Positions 42,673 to 51,848 of a stretch of 64,000 nucleotides of DNA are shown here, piece after piece. A program made the position numbers and the translations under genes. This stretch comes from Pararhizobium sp. A13 (GTDB taxonomy: Bacteria; Pseudomonadota; Alphaproteobacteria; Rhizobiales; Rhizobiaceae), in contig NZ_CP149510.1 in assembly GCF_040126305.1 (NCBI RefSeq), positions 1,623,001 to 1,687,000 of the forward strand. The letters run 5' to 3'. Within the stretch, counting starts at the first letter, position 1; the number at the start of each line of letters is the position of its first letter. The notes beneath the pieces are model-generated. The model was not told the origin of the DNA and did no database searches. It saw nothing but the letters and a program-made list of their open reading frames with translations.

Positions 42673-43842
42673 TTACGGGCGCGCCAAATAGGCTTCCGCC
42701 AGTTCTGTCCAGAAGGCGGCGCCGATCGGCAGCAAGTCGTCGTTGAAATTGAAGGCGGGATGATGCAGCGGTTTCTCGCCGCCCGAGGTCGCCGAGCCGA
42801 GGAAGAAATAGGTGCCCGGTCTTTCCTGCAGCATGAAGGCAAAGTCCTCGCTACCCATGTAGGGGCGGGCGAGATCGACCACATTCTCCGCGCCGGCGAA
42901 ACGCACGGCAAGATCGCGGACGAAATCGGTTTCTGCCTTGTGATTGATCGTGGCATCGTAGCTGCGCTGATAATCGACCGTCGCACTCATGCCGAAGCTT
43001 TCCGCCTGGTTTTCAGCGACGAGGCGGATGCGGCGCTCGAGTTCGTCGCGGACCTTCGGATCGAAAGAGCGGATGCCCACGACGATCTCGGCACGTTCGG
43101 GAATGATGTTGCTGGCCGAGCCGCTGTGGAACGAGCCGACGGTGATGACGGTCGGGTCCATCGGGTGGATGTTGCGGGAGATGATCGATTGCAGCACCAT
43201 GACGATCGACGCGCCGCAGACGATCGGGTCGGCGGTTTCCTGTGGTTCGGCGCCGTGGCCGCCGCGGCCATGCACGGTGATCTTGCACTCATCGACGGCC
43301 GCCATGACCGGGCCCTCGCGGAAGGCGAACTGGCCGAAGGGCAGGCCGGGTTCGTTGTGAAGCGCAAAAACGGCGTCGCAAGGGAATTTGTCGAACAGGC
43401 CGTCGTCCATCATGATCTTGGCGCCGCCGAAATTCTCCTCGGCCGGCTGAAAGATGAGATGCACGGTGCCGTCAAAATTCTTGCGCTCGGCGATGGCGCG
43501 CGCGGCGCCGAGCAGCATGGTCGTGTGCCCGTCATGACCGCAAGCATGCATGAGGCCCGGGGTTTTCGAAGCATAGTCGAGGCCGGTTTCCTCGAAGATC
43601 GGCAGGGCATCCATATCGGCGCGAATGCCGATGGAGCGACCGCTGGTGCCATTCTTCAACGTGGCAACGAGACCGGTCTTGGCGAGGCCGCGCGTGACGG
43701 TGTAACCGAGACCCTCGAGACAGGTCGCGACGAAATTCGAGGTGCGAACTTCCTCCAGCCCCAGTTCCGGATGGGCATGGAGATCATGGCGAATGGCGAC
43801 CAGTTCCGGCATGGAGTTGGCGAGGTTAACGTTCAAGGTCAT
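42673..43842 (-). CDS. M20-family amidohydrolase
   Basis: A 389-residue metallopeptidase-fold amidohydrolase of the hippurate/N-acyl-amino-acid hydrolase group. Metal-site blocks are MHACGHDGHTTMLLGAA and FQPAEENFGGAKIM; RADMDALP and HGRGGHGAEPQ follow the family. It should release an amino acid from an N-acyl or amide substrate in the cytoplasm. Its ATG at 43842 comes one base after the stop of the permease gene, so it belongs to the ABC transporter operon. The substrate is probably a derivative of the transported amino acid. Confidence 0.88.
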   Translation of the reverse strand: MTLNVNLANSMPELVAIRHDLHAHPELGLEEVRTSNFVATCLEGLGYTVTRGLAKTGLVATLKNGTSGRSIGIRADMDALPIFEETGLDYASKTPGLMHACGHDGHTTMLLGAARAIAERKNFDGTVHLIFQPAEENFGGAKIMMDDGLFDKFPCDAVFALHNEPGLPFGQFAFREGPVMAAVDECKITVHGRGGHGAEPQETADPIVCGASIVMVLQSIISRNIHPMDPTVITVGSFHSGSASNIIPERAEIVVGIRSFDPKVRDELERRIRLVAENQAESFGMSATVDYQRSYDATINHKAETDFVRDLAVRFAGAENVVDLARPYMGSEDFAFMLQERPGTYFFLGSATSGGEKPLHHPAFNFNDDLLPIGAAFWTELAEAYLARP

Positions 43843-43843
43843 G

Positions 43844-44683
43844 TCAGGCACCACGGGTTGGTATGCGGTTTTCAAGGTAGCGGAAGGCGACGACGAGGAT
43901 GCCGGTGAGGCACATGTAGATCAGGGCCAAGAGCAGAAGCGGTTCATAGGTGATGTAGGTGTCTTGCCGCACTTTGGAGATAACGGCATAGACGTCGATG
44001 ACCGTGATGGTAGCGACGAGCGGTGTGGCTTTCAACTGCAATACGGTCTCGCCGTTCAGTGTCGGCAGGGCGCGGTGGATGGCGCGCGGTAGCCAGATGC
44101 GGCGAAACAGCGTCCAGCGGCTCATGCCATAGGCGCGGGCAGCTTCGAGCTCTCCAGCGGGAACGCCGGTAAAGGCACCGCGCATGACTTCGCCCTCGTA
44201 GGCCGCAAACGAGATCGTCAGTGCGGCGACGCCATAGGGCCAGGATTCCCGTAAGTACGGCCAGAGGAAGGAATGGCGGATCGCCGGAAACTGCGGGAAC
44301 ACCGAGCCGAGGCCATAATAGAGAAGCCAGAGCTGCAGGAGCAGGGGCGTGCCGCGGATGATTGTGCAGAAGCCGCTGGCCAGCGCCTTCAACGGCCAGG
44401 GGCCGGTCACCTGCACGAGCCCGAGCGGCACGGCCAGCAGGAAGCCGAGGATCGAGGTGCTGAACAGCATGGCGAGGGTGACGATAATTCCATAGCCGAG
44501 CCGCGGCAGATATTGCGGCAGCCAGTCCCAGCGCATGAACCATGCGACGCAGAAGACGAGGGCTGCGGCAATGAGGAGAAGCACGATGCGGTGCGGCTTG
44601 AAGAAGCTGCCGGCGGTCGGCAGGTCTTCCGGCAGGATCGCCATGGCATGGGTGGTGACATCGGGAGGCGTGGTATCGGTCAT
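43844..44683 (-). CDS. Polar amino-acid ABC transporter permease (HisM-like)
   Basis: A 279-residue inner-membrane permease of the His/Glu/Gln/Arg/opine family, with about five spans after an extended N-terminus. The EAA loop, which contacts the ATPase, reads EAARAYGMSRWTLFRRIWLP. It overlaps the other permease gene by four bases, as usual for a heterodimeric pair. Closest known layouts are HisQMP and the opine transporters (OccQM). Confidence 0.88.
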   Translation of the reverse strand: MTDTTPPDVTTHAMAILPEDLPTAGSFFKPHRIVLLLIAAALVFCVAWFMRWDWLPQYLPRLGYGIIVTLAMLFSTSILGFLLAVPLGLVQVTGPWPLKALASGFCTIIRGTPLLLQLWLLYYGLGSVFPQFPAIRHSFLWPYLRESWPYGVAALTISFAAYEGEVMRGAFTGVPAGELEAARAYGMSRWTLFRRIWLPRAIHRALPTLNGETVLQLKATPLVATITVIDVYAVISKVRQDTYITYEPLLLLALIYMCLTGILVVAFRYLENRIPTRGA

Positions 44684-45405
44684 GACTGCTCCACGAAACC
44701 ACGCCGGGAATGACGCTCGATGATTTTTATGAAGAAGTTCGAGACGAGCGTCAGCGCCAGATAAAGTGCGCCGGCGGCGCAGAAGAACAGGATGTACGCC
44801 TTGGTCGCGCCGGCCGCCTGCCGGGTGACCAGCGTCAGCTCGGAGAAGCCGACGACCGCGAGTAGGGCTGTGTCCTTGGTGGCGATCAGCCAGAGATTGG
44901 AAAGGCCGGGGATCGCATAGGGCAGCATGGCGGGTAGGGTGACGCGGGTCATGACCTTGAATGGCGACATGCCATAGGCCCGGGCGGCCTCGATCTGTCC
45001 GGCAGGCACGGCCTTGATGGCACCGCGCAGGACCTCGGTGGAATAGGCGCCCTGGACGACGCCTATGACGAAGATGCCGGCGGCGAGGCCGCTGATATCG
45101 ACAGTGCCGATGCCGATCAGGCCCAGCAATTGGTTGAGAGCGTCGGTGCCGGCGTAATAAAGCAGAAGGATGAGGACAAGCTCGGGAACTGCCCGCACGA
45201 TCGTCGTATAGCATTCCATCAGGTCGCGCAGGATCGGGCCGCCGTAGAGCTTCCCGAACGCGCCGCCGACGCCGAGCAGAAGGCCAAAGGCATAGCCGCC
45301 GATGGCGATCTGGATCGAATTCAGCAGGCCGTGCAGCAGCACGCCGCCCCAGCCGGGCGGTTCGAGCGCGAGAAGACCCCAGTTTATGAACGAATCGGCT
45401 GCCAT
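44680..45405 (-). CDS. Polar amino-acid ABC transporter permease (HisQ-like)
   Basis: A 241-residue permease with the EAA loop EAARAYGMSPFKVMTRVTLP and a signature segment VRAVPELVLILLLYYAG. I chose the ATG at 45405 with GAGG upstream; a TTG three codons earlier is less likely. A 130-base palindromic repeat separates it from the binding-protein gene, which may lower permease expression relative to the binding protein. Confidence 0.88.
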   Translation of the reverse strand: MAADSFINWGLLALEPPGWGGVLLHGLLNSIQIAIGGYAFGLLLGVGGAFGKLYGGPILRDLMECYTTIVRAVPELVLILLLYYAGTDALNQLLGLIGIGTVDISGLAAGIFVIGVVQGAYSTEVLRGAIKAVPAGQIEAARAYGMSPFKVMTRVTLPAMLPYAIPGLSNLWLIATKDTALLAVVGFSELTLVTRQAAGATKAYILFFCAAGALYLALTLVSNFFIKIIERHSRRGFVEQS

Positions 45406-45427
45406 TGACCTCAATCTTCGCGCACGT

Positions 45428-45562
45428 GTTTGCCCCTCACCCTAACCCTCTCCCCACAGGCGGGGATAGGGGATGTCGGAGTTTGCCGCTTGTCCTTCTC
45501 CCCGTTCACGGGGAGAAGGTGCCCGGCAGGGCGGATGAGGGGCCAGCGTAAACCGCCCTCAT
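45428..45562. repeat. RIME-like palindromic repeat inside the ABC operon
   Basis: The element contains CCCCTCACCCTAACCCTCTC at its start and a CTTCTCCCC/GGGGAGAAG hairpin in the middle (45495-45519 region). It ends with GGCGGATGAGGGG and a closing CCGCCCTCAT. Its arms match the copies at 171-313 and 16064-16138. It lies between the binding-protein and permease genes. Confidence 0.75.
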
Positions 45563-45571
45563 CGCATCCTG

Positions 45572-46354
45572 TCACTCGCCGTAAATATTGAAGTCGAAAT
45601 ATTTCTTCGAGAAGGTATCGTAGGTGCCATTTTCGCGGATCGCCTTGATCGCGGCGTTGAGCTTGGCCTTCAGCTCGTCCTCACCCTTGCGCAGGCCGAT
45701 GCCGACACCGGCGCCGAGGATGGCCGGGTCGTCCTTGACGTTGCCCTTCATCTCGCAGCAGTCCTGGCCCTGGTCGCTCTTCAGGAAGGCATCGAGCGCG
45801 ATCGCGTCGGCCTGCACGGCATCGATGCGTCCGGCGGCGAGGTCGTTGTTGGCTTCGTCCTGCGTCTGGTATTCCTTCACGGTCGCGCCGTTCTCGCCGA
45901 AATACTTGTTGGCGTAGTCCTGATGGACGGTCGAGACCTGGACGCCGATCGTCTTGCCCTTCAGGCCCTCCGGCGTGGCGTCGAAGGCTTCGCCTTTCGG
46001 CCCGATGATGCCGGTCGGGGTGTTGTAATATTTGACGGAGAAATCGATTGTCTTCAGACGCTCCTCGGTGATCGACATCGAGCCGATGATGATGTCGATC
46101 TTCTTCGAGGTGAGCGCCGGAATGATGCCGTCCCAGGCGACGGGCGTGATCACGCAGTCGAGCTTGGCCCCGGCACAGACGGCCTTCTGGAATTCCACTT
46201 CCCAGCCTTCCCAGTTGCCGGAGGCGTCCGGCGACGTGAAGGGCGGATAAGGCTCGGCGGCAAAGCCGACCTTGACAGGTTCGGCCGAAGCGGCACCCGC
46301 GGCAGCGATGCCGAGAGCGAGCGACAATGCGATGGTCTTGAGCGTCTTCTTCAT
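45572..46354 (-). CDS. Polar amino-acid ABC transporter substrate-binding protein
   Basis: A 260-residue periplasmic binding protein (SBP_bac_3). The signal peptide is TLKTIALSLALGIAAAGAAS. The ligand-site opening is VGFAAEPYPPFTSPDASGNW, close to the lysine/arginine/ornithine/histidine and opine binders, with IIIGSMSITEERLKTIDFS as the family block. Basic amino acids or guanidino compounds are plausible ligands in view of the neighbouring genes. It lies 18 bases after the ATPase gene. Confidence 0.88.
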   Translation of the reverse strand: MKKTLKTIALSLALGIAAAGAASAEPVKVGFAAEPYPPFTSPDASGNWEGWEVEFQKAVCAGAKLDCVITPVAWDGIIPALTSKKIDIIIGSMSITEERLKTIDFSVKYYNTPTGIIGPKGEAFDATPEGLKGKTIGVQVSTVHQDYANKYFGENGATVKEYQTQDEANNDLAAGRIDAVQADAIALDAFLKSDQGQDCCEMKGNVKDDPAILGAGVGIGLRKGEDELKAKLNAAIKAIRENGTYDTFSKKYFDFNIYGE

Positions 46355-46372
46355 GCTGTTTCCCTTTTTGTT

Positions 46373-47146
46373 TTAGTGGATGGAGCTGATGAACTTTTTC
46401 AGGCGGTCGGATTTCGGCGCGCCGAAGATCTCGTCCGGCGATCCCTGTTCCTCAATGACGCCATCGGCCAGAAAGACGATGTGGTTGGCGACATTGCGTG
46501 CGAACTTCATTTCATGGGTGACGAGGATCATCGTGCGCTTCTCCCTCGCAAGGTCGCCGATGACGGTCAGCACTTCGCCGACAAGCTGCGGATCGAGCGC
46601 CGAGGTAGGCTCGTCGAACAGCATGACCAACGGCTGAATCGCCAAGGCACGGGCGATCGCTGCGCGCTGCTGCTGACCGCCGGAGAGGAAGGCGGGATAG
46701 GCGTCGCGCTTCTCGAACAGGCCGACGCGGCGCAGCAGTGCTTCGCCGGTGGCGATCGCCTCGTCCTTCGACTTGCCGAGCACGTGGATCGGAACCTCGA
46801 TGACGTTCTGGAGGATGGTCATGTGCTGCCAGAGATTGAAGCTCTGGAAGACCATGCCGAGCTGGGTGCGCAGCCGCTGGACCTGTTTGCGGTCCGACGG
46901 CATGAGGCCGCCATGGCCGTCCTTCTTCATGGCGATGGTTTCGCCATGAATCGTCACCGAGCCGGATGTCGGCAATTCGAGCATGTTGATACACCGCAGG
47001 AAGGTCGACTTGCCCGAACCGCTGCCGCCGATGATGGCGATGACGTCGCCTTCGTTAGCCGTCAGTGAAACGCCCTTGAGCACCTCGAGCGGCCCGAAAC
47101 GTTTGTGGAGGTTTGTAACCGCAATCGCCTGGGCTGGTTTCGTCAT
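46373..47146 (-). CDS. Polar amino-acid ABC transporter ATP-binding protein (HisP-like)
   Basis: A 257-residue ATPase that energises the two permeases. Walker A is GGSGSGKST, the signature is LSGGQQQRAAIARAL and Walker B is LVMLFDEPTSALDP. I chose the ATG at 47146 (MTKPAQAIAVTNLHKRF). It is the first gene of the minus-strand operon, divergent from the amidinohydrolase-fold gene at 47358. Confidence 0.93.
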   Translation of the reverse strand: MTKPAQAIAVTNLHKRFGPLEVLKGVSLTANEGDVIAIIGGSGSGKSTFLRCINMLELPTSGSVTIHGETIAMKKDGHGGLMPSDRKQVQRLRTQLGMVFQSFNLWQHMTILQNVIEVPIHVLGKSKDEAIATGEALLRRVGLFEKRDAYPAFLSGGQQQRAAIARALAIQPLVMLFDEPTSALDPQLVGEVLTVIGDLAREKRTMILVTHEMKFARNVANHIVFLADGVIEEQGSPDEIFGAPKSDRLKKFISSIH

Positions 47147-47266
47147 GAAAAATCTGCCCCGATGAGGCAGAGAGCCGGTATCGAACGCATGAAAACAGTT
47201 CCCCTGATTTTCTTTTCGTGCGGCATTTTTGCCTGTCACGCTGTTCCATGAAGGCCATCGTGGCAC

Positions 47267-47294
47267 TTGTGCGGAAATTATTCAACCGTATAAT
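47267..47294 (+). promoter_or_regulatory. Promoter of the arginine/guanidino operon
   Basis: A perfect -10 TATAAT (47289-47294) lies 16 bases after TTGTGC (47267-47272). The expected transcript would have a leader of about 55 bases before the ATG at 47358, with an AACAGGAG ribosome site. The 211-base gap between the divergent operons also holds the opposing promoter, which I could not place. Confidence 0.6.
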
Positions 47295-47357
47295 AACGCC
47301 GACGCTGCATTTTCCGGCAGCCCCGCCACATGATCAAATTTCCAACAGGAGTAGACG

Positions 47358-48236
47358 ATGACGGCTTATGGTTCGCAGGAGATGTCGGCCAATCTGATGC
47401 GTGTCTTGATGCGCCGGCCGGGTGCGAGCCTTGCCTCGGCCGATCCCGCGAAGTGGCACTACGGCCCGACTTTCGACGGCGAGAAGGCGGTGCGCCAGTA
47501 TCATGAATTCGCAAGCTTGGTGGAAAAGTCCGGTGCTGAAATCCTCTGGCTGGAGGACAAGGGCGACGGGCTTGCGGACGCGATGTTCACCCATGATCCG
47601 TCGCTGATGTCGGACCATGGCGCCATCCTCCTGCGCATGGGCAAGCCGCTGCGCGAAAAGGAAACGGCGCTGCACGAGGCAGCCTACAAGAAGGCCGGCA
47701 TCCCGATCCTCGGCCGCATCGAATCCCCTGGCACGGTCGAAGGCGGCGACTGCATCTGGCTCGATGCCGAGACGCTGATCGTCGGCCGCGGCGTGCGCAC
47801 CAACGAGGAGGGCATCGCCCAGCTCTCGGAAATACTCGAGCCGCTCGGTATCACCGTGCTCGGCTACGACCTGCCACTCTGGCACGGCGAGGAAGCCTGC
47901 CTGCATCTGATGTCGGTGATGAGCCCGCTGTCGCGCGATCTGGCGCTGGTCTTTGCACCGCTCCTGCCGGCATCCTTCTACCAGCTGCTAAAGGAATGGG
48001 GCATCACCCTGATCGAGGCGCCGGCCGACGAATTCCATGCCAGCAACGGGCTGAGCCTCAACGTGCTGCCGGTCCGGCCGAACGAGGTGATCATGGTTGC
48101 GGGTTTCCCCAAGACCAAGGCTGCGATGGAAGCGGCCGGCTGCAAGGTGGAGACCTTCGAGGCTGACGCGCTCTGCATCGCCTGCGAGGGTGGGCCGACC
48201 TGCCTGACCCGGCCGGTTCTCAGGCGGGCGGCATGA
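47358..48236 (+). CDS. Amidinotransferase-superfamily guanidino hydrolase (arginine deiminase/DDAH-like)
   Basis: A 292-residue protein of the amidinotransferase (pentein) fold. Catalytic residues are in place: the acidic GTVEGGDCIWLD block, a histidine near 183 (EEACLHLMSV), and the nucleophile C282 in EGGPTCLTRPV. Such enzymes hydrolyse a guanidino group, giving citrulline from arginine or from methylarginines. The length fits stand-alone deiminases or dimethylargininases (DDAH). It is the first gene of an operon with AruH- and AruI-like enzymes. Which guanidino compound it uses cannot be decided from the sequence. Confidence 0.85.
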   Translation: MTAYGSQEMSANLMRVLMRRPGASLASADPAKWHYGPTFDGEKAVRQYHEFASLVEKSGAEILWLEDKGDGLADAMFTHDPSLMSDHGAILLRMGKPLREKETALHEAAYKKAGIPILGRIESPGTVEGGDCIWLDAETLIVGRGVRTNEEGIAQLSEILEPLGITVLGYDLPLWHGEEACLHLMSVMSPLSRDLALVFAPLLPASFYQLLKEWGITLIEAPADEFHASNGLSLNVLPVRPNEVIMVAGFPKTKAAMEAAGCKVETFEADALCIACEGGPTCLTRPVLRRAA

Positions 48237-48898
48237 ACCGTCGGACGTTCCATCGTGCGCCGGAGGGAGAGCGGCGGCAGGAACTGATCCAGGCGACGCT
48301 CGATACGATCGCCGCGCTTGGCCTGAGAGGCGCGACTGTCCGCGCGATCGCCATCCGGGCAGGGGTGACGGCGGGGTTGGTCCGGCACTATTTTGATTCA
48401 AAGGATCAGATGGTGGCTGAGGCCTATCGCTTCATGCTGACGACATTCGCGGCCAAGGCGGCGGACATCGGCGGTGATCCGAGAAGGCGGCTGAGAAAGT
48501 TCATTACGCTCAATCTCACCGCGCCGGTCGCCGACAGCCGCAGCTTGTCGCTGTGGGCCTCCTTCATCAGCCAGGTGCGGGTGGACTCCGAACTGGCCGC
48601 GATCCACCGCGAAGGCTATCTCGGCTTTCGCAACGACCTGCAGGGGCTGATCCGCGATTTTCTCGTTGCGGAGAGCCGGCCCGCCAGTGAAGCGGTTTGC
48701 CGTCGCCATGCGATTGCCATCAACGGCATGATAGACGGGTTGTGGCTGGAGGGGTGCCTTGCGGGCGAGCTGTTCGAGGAGGCGGAATTGGTGGCCATCG
48801 CGCTGTCGTCGGTCGAGGCGCTGCTCGGGCTGCCGCTCGGGCGGGATGAAGAGGCAGGTACCGCGCTGGAAAGCGCCAGCGACGTTACAACAGCTTGA
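48233..48898 (+). CDS. TetR-family regulator (BetI-like)
   Basis: A 221-residue repressor. The helix-turn-helix lies in residues about 15-60 (IAALGLRGATVRAIAIRAGV, then TAGLVRHYFDSKDQMVAEAY). The C-terminal ligand domain resembles BetI (HAIAINGMIDGLWLEGCLAG). It overlaps the preceding gene by four bases and is followed by the aminotransferase, so it probably responds to the substrate of this operon or of the divergent transporter. Confidence 0.85.
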   Translation: MNRRTFHRAPEGERRQELIQATLDTIAALGLRGATVRAIAIRAGVTAGLVRHYFDSKDQMVAEAYRFMLTTFAAKAADIGGDPRRRLRKFITLNLTAPVADSRSLSLWASFISQVRVDSELAAIHREGYLGFRNDLQGLIRDFLVAESRPASEAVCRRHAIAINGMIDGLWLEGCLAGELFEEAELVAIALSSVEALLGLPLGRDEEAGTALESASDVTTA

Positions 48899-48917
48899 TT
48901 TAGGGCAGGAGACAGCC

Positions 48918-50108
48918 ATGCGTTATTCATCGATCACCGACCGTCTGGCCGATCTCGGCTCGGAAAAATGGGCGCTGCATATCCGCGCGCGGCAGATGCA
49001 GGCGAGCGGAACCAATATCATTCAGCTGACCATCGGCGAGCCCGACATGCCGCCGGATGCTTCGCTGCTCGCTGAGGCGCAGCGGGCGATGAATGCCGGG
49101 CGCTATCGCTACTCCAACGGCCGCGGCGAGCCATCGGTGGTCAAGGCGCTGACGGCGCGCTATGCCAAGCGCCGGCCGGACGTGACGGCGGAAAACGTGC
49201 TGTGCTTTCCGGGCACGCAGACCGCGCTGTTTGCCGTGATGCTCGGTCTCGTTGAAGCCGGCGACGGGGTGCTGGTCGGTGATCCCCTCTATGCCACCTA
49301 TGACGGCGTCATCCAATCGACCGGGGCGCACCGCGTGACAGTGCCGCTGAAGCCCGAGCATGGTTTCCACATGCAGGCGGCCGATCTCGAGAGAGCGGTG
49401 ACGCCGGCCTGCCGGGTGCTGCTGCTGAATACGCCACACAATCCGACAGGCGCCGTGCTGACAGCTGCGGAGATTGCCGCCATCGGTGATGTCTGTCGCC
49501 GGCACGATCTCTGGATCGTCTGCGACGAGGTCTATGAGGAACTGATCCTCAGTGGTACGTTTGCCTCGCCCTTCGACAATCCGGACCTTGCCGAACGGAC
49601 GATCGTCGTTTCGTCGATTTCCAAATCGCACGCCGCACCGGGTTTCCGCAGCGGCTGGGCCGTCGGACCGGTGGAATTCGCCAGCCGGCTGCTGCCGGTG
49701 TCCGAAACCATGCTGTTCGGTGTGCAGCCCTTCATTGCCGACATGACGGCCTATGCGCTGACCCATGAGATCGGCACGGCTGCCGCCATGCGCGCCTCCT
49801 ACAAGGCGCGGGCCGACCGGATCGTGCAGGGGCTTGCGAACGTGCCGGGGCTGGTGCCGCTGCCGCCGGAAGCCGGGATGTTCATCTTGATCGACGTGGC
49901 GGGCACCGGCCTGACGGGCGAAGCCTTCGCCTGGAGGCTGCTCGAGGAGGAGCACGTCGCGGTCATGCCGGGCGCGTCCTTTGGTGAAGAGGCAACCTAC
50001 TTCGTCCGCGTCAGTCTGACGGTACCGGACGCTGCGATCGACGAGGCCTGCGGGCGAATGACAAAGCTGGCGATCCGGCTTCTTGCACCCAAGGAGCGTC
50101 GCGCATGA
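48918..50108 (+). CDS. aruH: Arginine:pyruvate transaminase-like aminotransferase (AruH)
   Basis: A 396-residue fold-type I aminotransferase. Its start, MRYSSITDRLADLGSEKW, has the same spacing of residues as Pseudomonas AruH, and NTPHNPTGAVL, WIVCDEVYEELIL and the PLP-lysine block SSISKSHAAPGFRSGW (lysine near 236) follow. AruH transfers the alpha-amino group of arginine to pyruvate, giving 2-ketoarginine. The next gene encodes the AruI-like decarboxylase and overlaps it by four bases, which supports the assignment strongly. GGCAGGAGACAG precedes the ATG. Confidence 0.82.
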   Translation: MRYSSITDRLADLGSEKWALHIRARQMQASGTNIIQLTIGEPDMPPDASLLAEAQRAMNAGRYRYSNGRGEPSVVKALTARYAKRRPDVTAENVLCFPGTQTALFAVMLGLVEAGDGVLVGDPLYATYDGVIQSTGAHRVTVPLKPEHGFHMQAADLERAVTPACRVLLLNTPHNPTGAVLTAAEIAAIGDVCRRHDLWIVCDEVYEELILSGTFASPFDNPDLAERTIVVSSISKSHAAPGFRSGWAVGPVEFASRLLPVSETMLFGVQPFIADMTAYALTHEIGTAAAMRASYKARADRIVQGLANVPGLVPLPPEAGMFILIDVAGTGLTGEAFAWRLLEEEHVAVMPGASFGEEATYFVRVSLTVPDAAIDEACGRMTKLAIRLLAPKERRA

Positions 50109-51715
50109 CTGAAACGACGAAGACCGTCGGCGAGGTGCTGGTCGATCTGCTCGAAGCCAATGGTGTCGAAGTCGTTTTTGGCATTCCGGGCGTGCACACC
50201 GTCGAGCTCTATCGCGGCCTTGCCGCCTCGAAGATCCGCCACGTGACGCCGCGCCATGAGCAGGGTGCGGGCTTCATGGCAGACGGTTATGCGCGTGTGA
50301 GCGGCAAGCCGGGCGTTGCCCTGGTTATTACCGGACCGGGGCTTACCAACACGATTACGGCGATGGCGCAGGCCCGGCAGGATTCCATCCCGATGCTGGT
50401 CGTCTCCGGCGTCAACCGGCGGGATTCGCTCGGCCATGGCCGCGGCCTGCTGCACGAACTGCCCGACCAGCACGGCATGATCAAGACGCTGGCGCTCTAT
50501 TCGCAGACGCTGCTCAATCCGGCCGACCTCGCGTCCGTCGTCGAGCGCGCCTTTGCCATCCTCACCTCCGGCAGGCCGGGGCCGGTGCATATCGAAATCC
50601 CGACCGACGTGATGAGCGCGAAGATAGCGCCACCCGTCCTGCGCAAGGCCACCGCGACACGGCCGCGCGCCGATGCCGAGACCCTGCAGAAGGCGGCTAT
50701 TCTCTGCGGCGATGCGCAGCGCCCTGTCATCATCTGCGGCGGCGGTGCGATCACGGCCGAGGCGGAGATAACGGAACTGGCCGAGCGCATCGGCGCGCCA
50801 GTGGTCATGACCGTCAATGCGCGCGGCATGCTGGCGGGCCATCCGCTGCGGGTGCCGGCGAGCCCGAGCCTGAAGGCCGTGCGGTCGCTGATTTCCGACG
50901 CGGATCTGGTGATCGCGCTCGGCACCGAAATGGGCCAGACCGACTACGACATGTATGCCGATGGCGGATTTCCGATCCTCGGCAACCTGATCCGGACCGA
51001 TATCGACGCCGCGCAGCTCGCTCGAGGCCCGCATGCGGCGCTATCGATCCTGTCAGGCGCCAAGGCCGCGACCGCTGGCATGTTGGTGTTCCTGACTGCG
51101 AGGCCCGCCGTCAGGGGCAAGGAGCGGGCAGCGGCAACACGCAAGGCGGTGCTGGCCGGGCTGACGGCAAAGATGCGCGCGGAGATCGCCGTCATCGACG
51201 CCATCTATCAAGCCCTGCCAGATTGCACGATCGTCGGGGATTCGACACAGGCCGTCTACGCCGGCAATCTCTATTGCGATGCGCCGCGCGCCAAATCCTG
51301 GTTCAATTCAGCGACCGGGTTTGGCGCGCTCGGTTATGCGCCGCCTGCGTCTGTTGGCGCCGCCGTGGCTGATCCGGAAAAGCCCGTCATCTGTCTCGTC
51401 GGTGATGGCGGCATCCAGTTTTCGCTGGCTGAACTCGGTTCGGCGGCGGATGCCGGTGCCAATGTGATCTTCCTCGTCTGGAACAATGACGGTTATCAGG
51501 AAATCGAAAGCTACATGGTCGAGGCGGGGGTCACACCGGAAGGCGTCAAGCCATCGGCTCCCGATTTCCTGCTCGCGGCCGGGGCCTATGGCGTGCCCGC
51601 CGTGCGGCTTTCCAAGGCTGGCGATCTTGCCGCGGCACTGGTTGAGGCTCGCAAACGCGGCGGTCCGTCGTTGATCGAAATTCATCAGACGCGAACGGCG
51701 GGTGTAACTGCGTGA
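50105..51715 (+). CDS. aruI: 5-guanidino-2-oxopentanoate (2-ketoarginine) decarboxylase (AruI-like)
   Basis: A 536-residue thiamine-diphosphate enzyme of the acetolactate-synthase fold. The cofactor-activating glutamate is E52 (TPRHEQGAGFMADGYAR). The TPP motif runs GDGGIQFSLAEL to VWNNDGYQEIE (about 433-470). AruI decarboxylates 2-ketoarginine to 4-guanidinobutyraldehyde in the arginine transaminase pathway. The pairing with an AruH-like gene is the main reason to choose this over a generic acetolactate-synthase-like enzyme. It ends the operon. Confidence 0.82.
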   Translation: MTETTKTVGEVLVDLLEANGVEVVFGIPGVHTVELYRGLAASKIRHVTPRHEQGAGFMADGYARVSGKPGVALVITGPGLTNTITAMAQARQDSIPMLVVSGVNRRDSLGHGRGLLHELPDQHGMIKTLALYSQTLLNPADLASVVERAFAILTSGRPGPVHIEIPTDVMSAKIAPPVLRKATATRPRADAETLQKAAILCGDAQRPVIICGGGAITAEAEITELAERIGAPVVMTVNARGMLAGHPLRVPASPSLKAVRSLISDADLVIALGTEMGQTDYDMYADGGFPILGNLIRTDIDAAQLARGPHAALSILSGAKAATAGMLVFLTARPAVRGKERAAATRKAVLAGLTAKMRAEIAVIDAIYQALPDCTIVGDSTQAVYAGNLYCDAPRAKSWFNSATGFGALGYAPPASVGAAVADPEKPVICLVGDGGIQFSLAELGSAADAGANVIFLVWNNDGYQEIESYMVEAGVTPEGVKPSAPDFLLAAGAYGVPAVRLSKAGDLAAALVEARKRGGPSLIEIHQTRTAGVTA

Positions 51716-51848
51716 GGATGTTCAATCGCGGCACCGGGTGGTAAGATTTGACTTTGGCCACGTCTGGTGGTTTTTAAGCCCGCTTGCGCGCTGAATCGGC
51801 GCGCAGTCCGGCGATTTGCAGTGAAAACTGCCGCCAACGGGAAGGACG

